Source of the DNA: Nocardioides sp. SR21
Lineage (GTDB): Bacteria > Actinomycetota > Actinomycetes > Propionibacteriales > Nocardioidaceae
DNA length: 64,000 nt
Reading direction: 5' to 3'
NCBI RefSeq assembly: GCF_022761125.1
Contig: NZ_JAKWJR010000010.1
Span: 124,001 to 188,000, forward strand
This document shows, one piece after another, positions 8,031-16,585 of the stretch (positions are counted from its first letter, which is position 1; every line of letters starts with the position of its first letter). Below the pieces are notes generated by a model. It was not told where the DNA came from. It saw nothing but the letters and a program-made list of their open reading frames with translations, and ran no database searches. The position numbers and the translations under genes were made by a program.

Positions 8031-8423
8031 GTGTCCGGTTGGCCTTCGATGTCGCGATCAGAGACGCTCGACCCTGCAGCGCTGTCGGCACACACCGCGC
8101 GGAGCATCGTCGGGGACGTGTGCGCGAGCGCCGACATGCCCGCCGACACGACCGACACCGCACTGCTGCTGGTGAGCGAGGTCGTCACCAATGCGGTGAA
8201 CCATGGGCGGGGCCGGCCGGTTCTCGACGTCCAGGTGGCCCCTGACCGGCTCTCGGTCAGCGTCAGCGACAGCGCGCCCGGGGCCCCCGAGGTCCGCCGG
8301 GACAATCCGCTCCTGGCCGACGGTGGTCGCGGCATGCTGCTGGTCGAGACCCTCGCCTCCCGATGGGGGATCGACCGCCGACCCGGCGGGAAGCGGGTCT
8401 GGTTCGAGCTGGACCGCAGCTGA
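8031..8423 (+). CDS. Anti-sigma-factor-type ATP-binding protein (HATPase)
   Basis: Small GHKL/HATPase_c protein of 130 residues, the RsbW/SpoIIAB-like kinase type. The N box is LLVSEVVTNAVNHG, the G1 box VSVSDSAPGAPEV and the G2 box DGGRGMLLVETLASRWG. Such proteins phosphorylate STAS anti-anti-sigma factors and hold sigma factors inactive. The GTG at 8031 is ten bases after a G-run; an ATG at 8049 is an alternative start. It precedes the SpoIIE-type phosphatase, so the two probably form a kinase/phosphatase partner-switching pair. No STAS gene or sigma gene is adjacent; the BldG-like STAS protein is 22 kb away. Confidence 0.85.
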   Translation: MSGWPSMSRSETLDPAALSAHTARSIVGDVCASADMPADTTDTALLLVSEVVTNAVNHGRGRPVLDVQVAPDRLSVSVSDSAPGAPEVRRDNPLLADGGRGMLLVETLASRWGIDRRPGGKRVWFELDRS

Positions 8424-8460
8424 CTCGTCGCGTTCGACCGACCGTTTCACTCTTCCCGGC

Positions 8461-8550
8461 GATCACCCGTGCGGGTGAAGGCGACCCAGCAGCCGGTGGC
8501 AAAGCCTCACGCCACCACGGGTTGTGCGACTCTTGCCGCTCACGGTGATC
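8461..8550 (+). ncRNA. Candidate structured 5' leader of the phosphatase gene
   Basis: Within the 164-bp gap before the phosphatase gene, gatcacc (8461-8467) can pair with ggtgatc (8544-8550) and enclose a small hairpin around 8464-8477 and the stem ggtggc/gccacc (8495-8500 with 8511-8516). The loop contains GCAAAGCC, a string also seen in c-di-GMP-I (GEMM) riboswitches, but the rest of that consensus is not clear. Called as a structured leader only; riboswitch identity is speculative. Confidence 0.3.
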
Positions 8551-8587
8551 GGCGTCGGTCGCTGACAGCGCGGGGAGAGGGGGCTGG

Positions 8588-11311
8588 ATGCCGGGCTTTG
8601 ACGTCGACGGCACTGGGCCGCCCGGCGCTGAGGTGCGCGCATCCGCCGAAGGACCCGGCTTCGTGAAGAGCGAGCTCAGCGAGACCCTCGGGACCGACGG
8701 CGAACGGCTCGACATGGGTCCTGGACTGAACCGGGTCTGCGCGGCCGCTCTCCGCCTGCTGAAGAGCTCCTCGGCCCTGGTTTCCCTGACCGGCCGCGAC
8801 GATGTCCACGTCGTCGGCGGCGCCGGGCTGTCCTCGACCTCCGTCGGCCTCGACGTCGCCACCGCGGACTCGATCTGCGCCCGGGTCGCCGAGGCGGGCA
8901 CGGCTCGGGTCGTGGTGGACGCGACGGCCGAGCCCGACCTGGCCGGCATCCCGGCCGTGGCTGCCGGCATCGTCGGCTCCTACCTCGGAGTCCCCCTCGT
9001 CACCGCGGACGGCACGACCCGAGGCGCTCTGTGCGTGTACGAGCCGGTCCCACGCTCCTGGACCAGCGACGACCTGGTCGTGCTCGAGGAGCTCGGCCGG
9101 TGGGTCGTCACCGAGCTGGAGTTCGCCCATGCCCTCACGGGGCAGGAGGGTGACCGGCTGGCCTGGCGGCTCGCCGTCGACGCCGCAGGGGTCGGCGCGT
9201 TCGAGTGGGACCTCACCACCGGCGAGCTGCGCTGGGACGCCCGGCTCCTGGAGCTGTTCGGGACCTCCGAGGCGTCGTTCGGTGCCACCATCGAGGCGTT
9301 CGAACGCCTGGTCCATCCCGAGGACCGGGCGCGGGTCACCGAGGCGCTGACGGAAGCGATCGACAGCTGCGGCGAGTACGCCGCCGAGTACCGCATCGTC
9401 CGCCCGGACGGCGAGTCCCGCTGGGTCAGCGCGCGCGGCCGCGCCCTCGCCGACCGCCCGGGCGGCCGCGCCGTACAGGTCCTCGGCGCCGCGTACGACA
9501 CCACCGCCGTGCGAGACGGCGACGCCCGGGTCGGGCGCGTGCTCGAGTCGATGCCGACCGCGTTCTTCCAGCTCGACGGCGACTGGCGGTTCAGCTATGC
9601 CAACTCCGAGGCCGAGCGGCTGCTCGCCACGAGCCACAGTGACCTCGTCGGCAGCACGATCTGGGAGCTGTTCCCGGAGGCGGTCGGCAGCGACTTCGAG
9701 ACCTTCTATCGACGTGCCGTCGAGACCGGTGAGCCGCAGGCGTTCGACGCGTACTACCCCGCACCCTTGGACGCCACGTACGAGGTGCGCGCCTGGCCGT
9801 CGCCGGACGGGCTGGCGGTGTACTTCGTCGACGTGACCGCGCGCCACCAGGCGCAGCGCCAGCTCGACGAGACCGCCCGCCGCGCCCGCATCGTGGCCGA
9901 GGTCTCCGGCGCGACCTCGGGCACCCTGGACCCCACCGAGGGGGTCAGCCGGCTCGCCGAGATCCTCGTCCCGTTGCTCGCGGACTGGTGCGTGGTCACC
10001 CTCGTCGAGGACGTCAACGCCGGCGACTGGCGACGCGGCTTGCGCGACGTCGGCTGGGCCCACGCCGAGCCGACGAGCCGGGAGCTCGTGCGGCGCTATG
10101 CCGACCTGAGGCTCGGCGCCATGTCCGACGACTCGTTCCTCGCCCAGGCACTCTCCCAGCGCGACCCCATCGTCATCGAGGCGGACGCGGCGGAGCGGGT
10201 CGCCTCCGTCCTCGCGCCGGGCGAGGCCCAGGAGCTCCTGCGGACCCTCGACCCGGCCTCGGCCATCGTCGTCCCGCTGCGCGGGCGCAACCGCACCGTC
10301 GGGGTGCTCTCCGCGTTCCGTGGCCAGGACCGGGTGCGGTTCTCCCGCGACGACCAGGAGCTCCTCGCCGACGTCGGCACCCGAGCCGGGCTCGCGCTGG
10401 ACAACGCCCGGCTGTACGCCGAGCAGCGCGACCTCGCCGAGACGCTGCAGCGCAGCCTCCTGACAGAACCACCCCAGCCCGACCACCTGCGCATCGCCGT
10501 GCGCTACCAGCCCGCCGCCGAGGTGGCGCAGGTGGGCGGGGACTGGTACGACGCGTTCCTCCAGCCTCACATCGACCCCGTCCGGGCCGGCGTCATCCCC
10601 GAACCCGCCGGCCCCACTCCCGCCAGCGACGATGAGGACCCGGCCGAGGCCGCCGCCCGCCGGGCCGCTCTGGAGGTGGCGGTCAACGTCGGCGCCGTCG
10701 ACACCGTCGTCGTGATCGGCGACGTGGTCGGTCACGACGTGGCCGCCGCGGCGGCGATGGGCCAGGTCCGGGGGCTGCTGCGCGGCATCGCCGTACACAG
10801 CGGGGCCACGCCCGCGGACGTCGTACGAGGCCTCGACCACGCGATGGCCGCCCTGCAGGTCGACACCACCGCCACCGCGGTCGTCGCTCGCATCGAGCAC
10901 GACCCTGCCTACTTCCCCGGCTCGCCCGGCACCGCACCTCGAGCGGTCCGGGTCCGCTTCGCCAACGCCGGCCACCCGCCGCCGGTCCTGGTCTCGCCGG
11001 ACGGCACCGCCACGGTCCTCGAGTCAGCCGAGGGGGCTGACCTGCTGCTCGGCCTCGACCCGCGCACGCAGCGCCGCGAGCAGACCGCCACCCTCGAACG
11101 GGGCGCCACGCTCATCCTCTACACCGACGGACTCGTCGAACGTCGAGGGCAGCTCGTCGATGACGGCATCGCCGCCCTCACCTCCCTGCTCGGCGACCTG
11201 ATGAGCAGCGACGTGTCCCTCGAGGAGCTCTGCGACGCGCTCCTGAGCCACCTCGTCCCCGACAACGCCGAGGACGACGTGGCACTCCTGGCTGTCCGCC
11301 TGATCGAGTAG
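8588..11311 (+). CDS. GAF-PAS-PAS-GAF-SpoIIE multidomain serine phosphatase
   Basis: Cytoplasmic PP2C/SpoIIE phosphatase, 907 residues, with stacked sensors. By eye: GAF at about 45-180 (ends LGVPLVTADGTTRGALCVYE), PAS at 190-310 (EWDLTTGELRWD, then HPEDRARV), a second PAS at 315-425, a second GAF at 435-600, and a PP2C domain at about 625-905. The phosphatase metal-site segments are GGDWYDAF, VVVIGDVVGHD and FANAGHPPP. About 50 acidic, Pro/Ala-rich residues are inserted between GGDWYDAF and IGDVVGHD, where relatives are usually short. The product would dephosphorylate a STAS protein in partner switching. The ATG at 8588 follows a GGGGAGAGG ribosome binding site. It ends near a strong terminator. 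Confidence 0.9.
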   Translation: MPGFDVDGTGPPGAEVRASAEGPGFVKSELSETLGTDGERLDMGPGLNRVCAAALRLLKSSSALVSLTGRDDVHVVGGAGLSSTSVGLDVATADSICARVAEAGTARVVVDATAEPDLAGIPAVAAGIVGSYLGVPLVTADGTTRGALCVYEPVPRSWTSDDLVVLEELGRWVVTELEFAHALTGQEGDRLAWRLAVDAAGVGAFEWDLTTGELRWDARLLELFGTSEASFGATIEAFERLVHPEDRARVTEALTEAIDSCGEYAAEYRIVRPDGESRWVSARGRALADRPGGRAVQVLGAAYDTTAVRDGDARVGRVLESMPTAFFQLDGDWRFSYANSEAERLLATSHSDLVGSTIWELFPEAVGSDFETFYRRAVETGEPQAFDAYYPAPLDATYEVRAWPSPDGLAVYFVDVTARHQAQRQLDETARRARIVAEVSGATSGTLDPTEGVSRLAEILVPLLADWCVVTLVEDVNAGDWRRGLRDVGWAHAEPTSRELVRRYADLRLGAMSDDSFLAQALSQRDPIVIEADAAERVASVLAPGEAQELLRTLDPASAIVVPLRGRNRTVGVLSAFRGQDRVRFSRDDQELLADVGTRAGLALDNARLYAEQRDLAETLQRSLLTEPPQPDHLRIAVRYQPAAEVAQVGGDWYDAFLQPHIDPVRAGVIPEPAGPTPASDDEDPAEAAARRAALEVAVNVGAVDTVVVIGDVVGHDVAAAAAMGQVRGLLRGIAVHSGATPADVVRGLDHAMAALQVDTTATAVVARIEHDPAYFPGSPGTAPRAVRVRFANAGHPPPVLVSPDGTATVLESAEGADLLLGLDPRTQRREQTATLERGATLILYTDGLVERRGQLVDDGIAALTSLLGDLMSSDVSLEELCDALLSHLVPDNAEDDVALLAVRLIE

Positions 11312-11346
11312 TGGCCGCGGGGCCGGCGCCGACCTGCTGCAGACGA

Positions 11347-11386
11347 CAGAGGCCCTGACCAGCGCGAACGCTGGTCAGGGCCTCTG
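11347..11386. terminator. Bidirectional terminator, phosphatase gene/tRNA-Thr
   Basis: Perfect 18-bp stem (11347-11364 with 11369-11386) closed by a 4-nt loop, read as UUCG on the minus strand. It sits between the phosphatase stop and the 3' end of the convergent tRNA gene and can serve both. Confidence 0.88.
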
Positions 11387-11392
11387 TGTCGG

Positions 11393-11465
11393 AGCCGCCT
11401 GTCGGAATCGAACCGACGACCTTCTCATTACGAGTGAGATGCTCTACCGACTGAGCTAAGGCGGC
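11393..11465 (-). tRNA. tRNA-Thr (anticodon CGT)
   Basis: 73-nt cloverleaf on the minus strand. The acceptor stem GCCGCCT pairs with AGGCGGC, the D arm contains TTAGCTCAGTCGGTAGAGC, the anticodon stem TCTCA/TGAGA encloses CTCGTAA with anticodon CGT, and the T arm carries GGTTCGATTCC. It decodes ACG threonine codons. The genome does not encode CCA after the discriminator T. It is transcribed toward the hairpin at 11347-11386. Confidence 0.96.
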
Positions 11466-11617
11466 GTGCTGTTCAGCCAGGCTGAACAACCCGGAGAAGT
11501 ATACGGACGCCGGTCCGGTGCGCGAAAACGGCACCAGGACCGGCGTCCAAGGCTCCTAGAGGCACGAGCGAACGCGACAACGCCGTACCCGTCGGAGAGC
11601 TCGAGAGGAGCGGCCGA

Positions 11618-11800
11618 TCAGGCCGCGAGGACGACCTTCGACGTGGTGGTCGACGCCTTGCCGGTGAGCATGGACTGGTCGGCGCCGCACCAGCAGGTGA
11701 AGCGGACCAGGATGCCGGCGGCGGTCGTGTCCATCGCCGTGATCTGGCTCGGGAAGATCAGCTGGCGCTTGGCGCACGCGGTGCAGTTGTGGTCGAACAT
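11618..11800 (-). CDS. Cys-rich 60-residue protein, putative zinc ribbon
   Basis: Short protein with two cysteine pairs, NCTAC near residue 5 and CWCG near residue 36, the layout expected for one structural zinc site. It has no signal peptide or membrane segment. The ATG at 11800 has GGGAGGG six to twelve bases upstream, a strong ribosome binding site. It is divergent from a LysR regulator across a 115-bp region with two copies of CCATAGGG-N-TA-N-CC, so the regulator probably controls it. I recognise no characterised function. Although short, the start signal, the Cys spacing and the shared regulatory region support a real gene. Confidence 0.72.
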   Translation of the reverse strand: MFDHNCTACAKRQLIFPSQITAMDTTAAGILVRFTCWCGADQSMLTGKASTTTSKVVLAA

Positions 11801-11857
11801 GGGGACCCTCCCTCAGAAGACGGTGATGGTGACAGCACCATTGTTCGACACTTGTAG

Positions 11858-11908
11858 CCATAGGGCTAGCCTTGCTTTCCTTCGGAAACCATAGGGATAA
11901 CCTAGGGT
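11858..11908 (+). promoter_or_regulatory. Direct-repeat LysR box and leaderless -10 box
   Basis: CCATAGGGCTAGCC (11858-11871) and CCATAGGGATAACC (11889-11902) share CCATAGGG-N-TA-N-CC and are exactly 31 bp apart, three helical turns. The second copy abuts TAGGGT (11903-11908), a -10 box seven bases from the ATG at 11916. This fits autoregulation by the LysR protein and control of the divergent Cys-rich gene. Confidence 0.55.
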
Positions 11909-11915
11909 TGTGGGC

Positions 11916-12851
11916 ATGCTCTCACTGCACCAGCTGACGTGCTTCCTCGCGACGTACGAGCACGGGTCGCTCACCGCCGCGGCCGAGGAGCTCGGCTACG
12001 CGCAGCCGTCGGTCTCCGAGCAGATCCGCGGCCTCGAGAAGTCGCTCGGGGTGCCGCTGTTCCGCCGCGTCGGGCGCGGCGTCGTGCCGACCACCGTCGC
12101 GGACACCCTGCGCCCGCACGCCGAGCGGGTGCTGGCCGCGGTCGACGACGCCCAGCGCGCGGTGCAGAGCGCGAAGTCGTTCGAGACCGGCACCATCCGC
12201 TTCGGCATGTTCGGTACGGCGCGGTTGTACGCCGGCGCCGGACTGGTCGCCGACGTCCTGTCGCGCTACCCCGGCGTCCGGGTCGAGCTGATCGGGCAGA
12301 ACTCGACCGACGTGCAGGAGGACCTGCGGCGCGGCCGGATCGAGGCCGCGATGATCGCGGTGCCGACCGTCGGCAGCGAGGGCCTTGACGTCACCCCGGT
12401 GGCGCGCGACGAGCTCGTCTACATCAGCGCCGACCCGACCCACCTCGAGTCGCCGGTGGGTGCGAGCCGGCTGGCGCAGGCCGCGCTGGTGATGCCGGAG
12501 ACGACCTGGCGCGCCGACGACTCGACCCGCAAGGTGCTGCGCCAGATGCTGCTCGAGACCGGCCGCAACCCGCAGACCCGGATCGAGGTCGAGGACGTCG
12601 AGACCGCCGTCGAGCTGGTCGGGATGGGGTACGCCGACTCCGTGATCCCCAAGGGCGCCGCGCTCCAGCTGCTCCCGCGACTCGCTCCCAAGGCCGGCTG
12701 GGTGTCGATGCGGCCGCGGCAGTACGACATGTTCGCGGTCGTGCACCGCGCCGGCGCGACGCTCTCGCCGGCGGCGCGGCTGATGATCGAGCTGGCCACC
12801 AAGCGGATCCAGGAGATCGCCGACCCGATTCGCCCGCGCGGATCCGGGTAA
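11916..12851 (+). CDS. LysR-family transcriptional regulator
   Basis: LysR-type regulator, 311 residues. The DNA-binding domain (residues 1-60) contains AAAEELGYAQPSVSEQIRGLE. The effector domain follows, with FGMFGTARLYAGAGLVADVL opening the first half. The ATG at 11916 is preferred over the GTG at 11910 because TAGGGT at 11903-11908 places the transcription start at that ATG. It is divergent from the Cys-rich mini-protein and overlies a three-turn direct repeat. The downstream epoxide-hydrolase-like gene starts only 9 bp after its stop. The inducer is unknown. Confidence 0.92.
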   Translation: MLSLHQLTCFLATYEHGSLTAAAEELGYAQPSVSEQIRGLEKSLGVPLFRRVGRGVVPTTVADTLRPHAERVLAAVDDAQRAVQSAKSFETGTIRFGMFGTARLYAGAGLVADVLSRYPGVRVELIGQNSTDVQEDLRRGRIEAAMIAVPTVGSEGLDVTPVARDELVYISADPTHLESPVGASRLAQAALVMPETTWRADDSTRKVLRQMLLETGRNPQTRIEVEDVETAVELVGMGYADSVIPKGAALQLLPRLAPKAGWVSMRPRQYDMFAVVHRAGATLSPAARLMIELATKRIQEIADPIRPRGSG

Positions 12852-12860
12852 CTATCGAGC

Positions 12861-13250
12861 ATGGCCGCCGAGCAGATCGTCCGTGACTTCCTCGACCACC
12901 TCGCGCGCGCCGAGGTCGAGCAGGCGCTGGTCCTGCTGGACCCCGGGGTGGAGTGGCGCAACACCGGGATGCCGACGTACCGCGGCGACAAGGTGCACGC
13001 GATGCTGCGCGACATGGTGAGCCGGGGCGTGACGCTCCAGGTGGAGTGGCACCACGTGGCGGACAGTGGCGACGTGGTGCTCACCGACCGCACCGACGTG
13101 CTCGGCTACGGCTCCTGGAACACGTCGTTCCGCGTGCGCGGCACGTTCGAGCTCAAGGACGGCCGGATCGCGGTGTGGGACGACTCGTTCAGCTGGCTCG
13201 AGCTGCTCGGCTCCGGCGCGGCCGGGCTGGTGCGGATGCTCAGCAGCTGA
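12861..13250 (+). CDS. Limonene-1,2-epoxide hydrolase-like / NTF2-fold protein
   Basis: NTF2-like cone-fold protein of 129 residues. The pattern DVVLTDRTDVL near residue 75 and VWDDSFSW near residue 107 place Asp, Arg and Asp where limonene-1,2-epoxide hydrolases have their catalytic Asp-Arg-Asp triad. The family opens epoxides with an activated water; some relatives only bind ligands. It starts 9 bp after the LysR stop and is probably co-transcribed with it. The last 11 bp overlap the convergent peptidase gene. Epoxide hydrolase activity is plausible but unproven. Confidence 0.75.
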   Translation: MAAEQIVRDFLDHLARAEVEQALVLLDPGVEWRNTGMPTYRGDKVHAMLRDMVSRGVTLQVEWHHVADSGDVVLTDRTDVLGYGSWNTSFRVRGTFELKDGRIAVWDDSFSWLELLGSGAAGLVRMLSS

Positions 13251-14793
13251 GCCCGTCCTCCGGGACGGCGCCGTCGATCAGGTAGGCCTCGGTCGCCTCG
13301 TCGACGCAGTCGTTGCCGGAGTTGTAGCCGGTGTGCCCGTCGCCGTCGCGGCTGATCAGCACACCCGACTCGAGCTGGTCGGCGAGGTTCACGGCCCATT
13401 CGTACGGCGTGGCCGGGTCGCGGGTCGTGCCGATGACCACGATCGGCGCCGCGCCGGCGGCGCGCACGTCGCGCGCCCGCTCCGTCGACTCGACCTCGAT
13501 CCCGCCGCAGCTCATCATGCTCCAGGCGAACACGGTCCCGAACGTCGGCGAGGCCTCCTCGAAGTCGGGGAGGTTCGCCGGCACCTCGTCGGCCGTGATG
13601 GCGAACGGGTCGTCGAGGCAGTTGATCGCGTAGATCGCCTCGGAGCTGTTGTCGGTGTAGCCGCTGGGCCCGCGCGAGTGGTAGAGGTCGGACAGTTGCA
13701 GCAGCACCGACCCGTCGCCGTCGAGGCCCGTCTGCAGCGCCTGGTCGAGGATCGTCCAGTAGTCGCGGCTGTAGAGCGGCAGCACGATGCCGTAGAACGC
13801 GTTGCCGACCTCCAGGAGCCGGTCGGAGCCGGTCTCCAGCGGCTGCTCGTCGACGTCGTCGAGGAAGCTGCGGATCCGGGACAGCCCCTCGTCGACCGAG
13901 TCACCGAGGAAGCAGTCGCCCTCGTCGACGCAGTGCTGCACGTAGGCCTGCAGCGCAGTCTGGAAGCCGGCGGCCTGCTGGAGGCTCAGCTCGCGCGAGC
14001 TGATCGACAGGTCGACGGCGCCGTCCAGCACCAGCCGCCCGACGCGGTCGGGGAACAGGTCGGCGTACGTCGCGCCGAGCTTCGTGCCGTACGACGCCCC
14101 GAAGTAGGTCATCTCGGACTCGCCGAGCGCCGCCCGCAGCACGTCCATGTCGCGCGCGGCCTCGATCGTGGAGACGTGCGCGGCCAGGTCGCCGGAGCGG
14201 TCGGAGCAGCCGGCGCCGAAGGCGTCGACCCAGTGCTCGTACTGCGCGACCTCCTCGTCGGTGTCCGGGTCGGGGTCCTCGGCGACGTACTCGTCGAGCT
14301 CGTCGTCGGTGAGGCAGTCGACGGCGTCGCTGGAGCCGGTGCCGCGGGGGTCGAAGCCGACGACGTCGTAGACGTCGGTGACCGGGGACCGGAACACCTG
14401 CGCCGCGTTGGCGGCGTAGTCGGTGCCGGGGGCTCCGGGGCCACCCGGGTTCACGACCAGCGAGCCGATCCGGTCGTCGGGGTCGCTCGCGGGGACCTTG
14501 AGCACGGCGATCTCGATCGTCTCGCCCGACGGGTCGGCGTAGTCGAGCGGGACCGTGAGCTGCGAGCAGAGGTTGCCGTCGCCGCACGAGTCCCAGCTCA
14601 GCTCCTGGGAGTAGAACTCCGCGAGGTCGGGGCGGGGCGCGTCGGTGGCGCCGGCCTCCGGCGTCGTGGTCGGGACCGTGGACGGGGTCGCGGACGGGCT
14701 GTCGTCGGCGGTCAGGACCACCGCGGCGGTGATCGCCGAGCCCATGACCAGGCCGAGCACCACGAGGAGCGCGACCGCTCGCCGGATGGTCAT
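13240..14793 (-). CDS. Secreted alpha/beta-hydrolase peptidase (TAP-like, S33)
   Basis: Exported serine peptidase-type alpha/beta hydrolase, 517 residues, like the tripeptidyl aminopeptidases SlpD/SlpE/Tap of Streptomyces. An N-terminal signal/anchor (AVALLVVLGLVMGSAITAAVVL) is followed by a Thr/Pro-rich linker. The oxyanion region is VVNPGGPGAPG, the nucleophile elbow FGASYGTKLG, and the C-terminal TAP-like domain has TTRDPATPY (Asp) and GDGHTGY (His). Many cysteines suggest disulfides outside the cell. Its start overlaps the holB stop by 4 bp, so it is the last gene of tmk-holB-peptidase. It probably trims extracellular peptides. Confidence 0.88.
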   Translation of the reverse strand: MTIRRAVALLVVLGLVMGSAITAAVVLTADDSPSATPSTVPTTTPEAGATDAPRPDLAEFYSQELSWDSCGDGNLCSQLTVPLDYADPSGETIEIAVLKVPASDPDDRIGSLVVNPGGPGAPGTDYAANAAQVFRSPVTDVYDVVGFDPRGTGSSDAVDCLTDDELDEYVAEDPDPDTDEEVAQYEHWVDAFGAGCSDRSGDLAAHVSTIEAARDMDVLRAALGESEMTYFGASYGTKLGATYADLFPDRVGRLVLDGAVDLSISSRELSLQQAAGFQTALQAYVQHCVDEGDCFLGDSVDEGLSRIRSFLDDVDEQPLETGSDRLLEVGNAFYGIVLPLYSRDYWTILDQALQTGLDGDGSVLLQLSDLYHSRGPSGYTDNSSEAIYAINCLDDPFAITADEVPANLPDFEEASPTFGTVFAWSMMSCGGIEVESTERARDVRAAGAAPIVVIGTTRDPATPYEWAVNLADQLESGVLISRDGDGHTGYNSGNDCVDEATEAYLIDGAVPEDGLSC

Positions 14794-15935
14794 CCCGCCC
14801 TCGCCTCCGGCGCGACCAGCGCGAGCATCATGGACTCCAGCGCCAGCGGCGGCTGCACGTTGAACTCCAGCATCTGCTCCCGGGCCTCGAAGATCGCGGC
14901 GATCCGGCGCAGGTTGGTCTCCGGCGTGGAGACCCGCGCGAGCAGCTCGACGTCGCGGCGGATCTCCTCGTTCACCAGCGGCGTCGTCGCCCCGGACGAC
15001 AGCGCGATCGCGTCGCGGTAGACCGACGCCAGGTCCATCAGCCCGCGGTCGACCACGTCGAGGTGGCGCCGCTTGGCGCGCGTCTTCTGGTCCTTCTCCA
15101 TCTCGCGGAGCGCGGGGGCGTACTCCTTCGGCCGGCGGCCGCGCTCGACCACGCCGTACGCCGTGTCGAGCTCGGCCTTCTCACGCGCGTCGAGGTCGGC
15201 GGTGATCACCTCGGCCTCCTGCTTGGCGACCTCGTTGAGGCTGGCCGCGGCGTCCATGCAGGCGCCGAGCGAGGTCAGCTTCGCGGGGATCGCGACGACC
15301 GCACGGCGCCGGTTGCGGGTGTCCTCGTCGCGGGCCAGCGCCTTCGCCCGGCCGATGTGGCCCTGGCTGGCGCGGGCGGCGTACGTCGCGTGCGCGGGGT
15401 CGATGCCGGAGCGCGTCAGGAAGTCCGCGACGTCGTCGGCCGTCGGCGTGGTCAGCGTGACCAGCCGGCAACGCGATCGGATCGTGGGGAGCACGTCCTC
15501 GACCGTCGGGGTGCAGAGCATCCACACCGTGCGGGCGGCCGGCTCCTCGATCGCCTTGAGCAGCGCGTTGCAGGCCTGCTCGGTCAGCCGGTCGGCGTCC
15601 TCCACGATCATGATCTGCCAGCCGCGCCCCACCGGCGCCATCGCGGAGTGCCGGACCAGGTCACGCACCTCCTTCACGCCGATCGACAGCTTCTGGGTGC
15701 GCACCACCTCGACGTCCGGGTGGCTGCCGGCCAGCGCGGTGCGGCACTCCTGGCACTCGCCGCAGCCGTTGCGGTCGCACTGCAGCGCGGCGGCGAAGGC
15801 GATCGCGGCGTTCGACCGACCCGATCCCGGAGGACCGGTGAACAGGAACGCGTGGCTCATCCCGTGCCCGTCGACCGCGGCCTCCAGGGTCTCGATGACC
15901 CGGTGCTGGCCGACCAGGCCGTCCCAGACCGTCAT
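14790..15935 (-). CDS. holB: DNA polymerase III delta' subunit
   Basis: AAA+ clamp-loader subunit, 381 residues. It helps load the beta sliding clamp at the replication fork. MTVWDGLVGQHRVIETLEAA is the typical opening; the modified P-loop FTGPPGSGRSNAA is near residue 36; a zinc-binding module with Cys pairs (CDRNGCGECQEC) follows; VEDADRLTEQACNALLKAIEEP holds the Walker B and sensor region. The ATG at 15935 overlaps the tmk stop by 4 bp. tmk-holB pairing is common in bacteria and ties dTTP supply to replication genes. Confidence 0.93.
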   Translation of the reverse strand: MTVWDGLVGQHRVIETLEAAVDGHGMSHAFLFTGPPGSGRSNAAIAFAAALQCDRNGCGECQECRTALAGSHPDVEVVRTQKLSIGVKEVRDLVRHSAMAPVGRGWQIMIVEDADRLTEQACNALLKAIEEPAARTVWMLCTPTVEDVLPTIRSRCRLVTLTTPTADDVADFLTRSGIDPAHATYAARASQGHIGRAKALARDEDTRNRRRAVVAIPAKLTSLGACMDAAASLNEVAKQEAEVITADLDAREKAELDTAYGVVERGRRPKEYAPALREMEKDQKTRAKRRHLDVVDRGLMDLASVYRDAIALSSGATTPLVNEEIRRDVELLARVSTPETNLRRIAAIFEAREQMLEFNVQPPLALESMMLALVAPEARAG

Positions 15936-16579
15936 CGAGCCGCCCGAGTGAGCAGTGGGGCGACGCGGTCGCGGATCGCGGCGGCGATCTCGTCGATCTC
16001 CGCACGGGCGTCGAGCACGAGGTAGTGGTCGGGGTCGGCCTTGGCCATCCGCAGGAACCCGTCGCGCACCCGCAGGTGGAACTCCAGCGACTCCCCCTCG
16101 ATCCGGTCGCGCTCGGCGAAGCGGCCGAGCCCGTGCGCCGGCTCGAGGTCGAGGACGACGGTCAGGTGCGGGCGCAGGTCGCGGGTGGCCCAGCGGGCGA
16201 CCTTCTCGACCTCGTCGACGTCGAGCGCGCGGCCGGCGCCCTGGTAGGCCAGCATCGAGTCGACGTACCGGTCGGTGATCACGACCTCCCCGCGCTCCAG
16301 CGCGGGGAGCACCACGGTGTCGATGTGCTCGGACTTGTCGGCGGCGTACAGCAGCGCCTCGGTGCGGTCCGACAGCTGGCCGGTCTCGGGGCTCAGCACG
16401 ATGTCGCGGAGCTTCTTGCCCACCTCGGTGTCGCCGGGCTCGAACGTGAGGCGTACGGCGTAGCCCTCGCCGGCCAGCCAGTCGCGCAGCAGCCCCGACT
16501 GGGTGGACTTGCCCGAGCCCTCGCCGCCCTCGAAGCACACGAACACGCCGGTCTCGGCGTACGTCCCGGCGCTGCTCAC
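15932..16579 (-). CDS. tmk: Thymidylate kinase
   Basis: dTMP kinase, 215 residues, making dTDP for DNA synthesis. The P-loop FEGGEGSGKST is at residues 17-27, ERGEVVITDRYVDSMLAYQG carries the dTMP-binding DR[YF] motif, and LEPAHGLGRFAERDRIEGES is the lid region. The GTG at 16579 is preferred over the GTG at 16585 because TAGGCT (16586-16591) lies exactly six bases before it, a leaderless promoter. It heads tmk-holB-peptidase. topA, its usual neighbour in related genomes, is 5.4 kb upstream on the other side of the ara cassette. Confidence 0.94.
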   Translation of the reverse strand: MSSAGTYAETGVFVCFEGGEGSGKSTQSGLLRDWLAGEGYAVRLTFEPGDTEVGKKLRDIVLSPETGQLSDRTEALLYAADKSEHIDTVVLPALERGEVVITDRYVDSMLAYQGAGRALDVDEVEKVARWATRDLRPHLTVVLDLEPAHGLGRFAERDRIEGESLEFHLRVRDGFLRMAKADPDHYLVLDARAEIDEIAAAIRDRVAPLLTRAAR

Positions 16580-16585
16580 GCGCAC

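Noticed and set aside
11347..11465. tRNA-Thr as integration site of an island
   Set aside because: No integrase nearby and no second copy of the tRNA 3' end in the window; the adjacent hairpin is a terminator.
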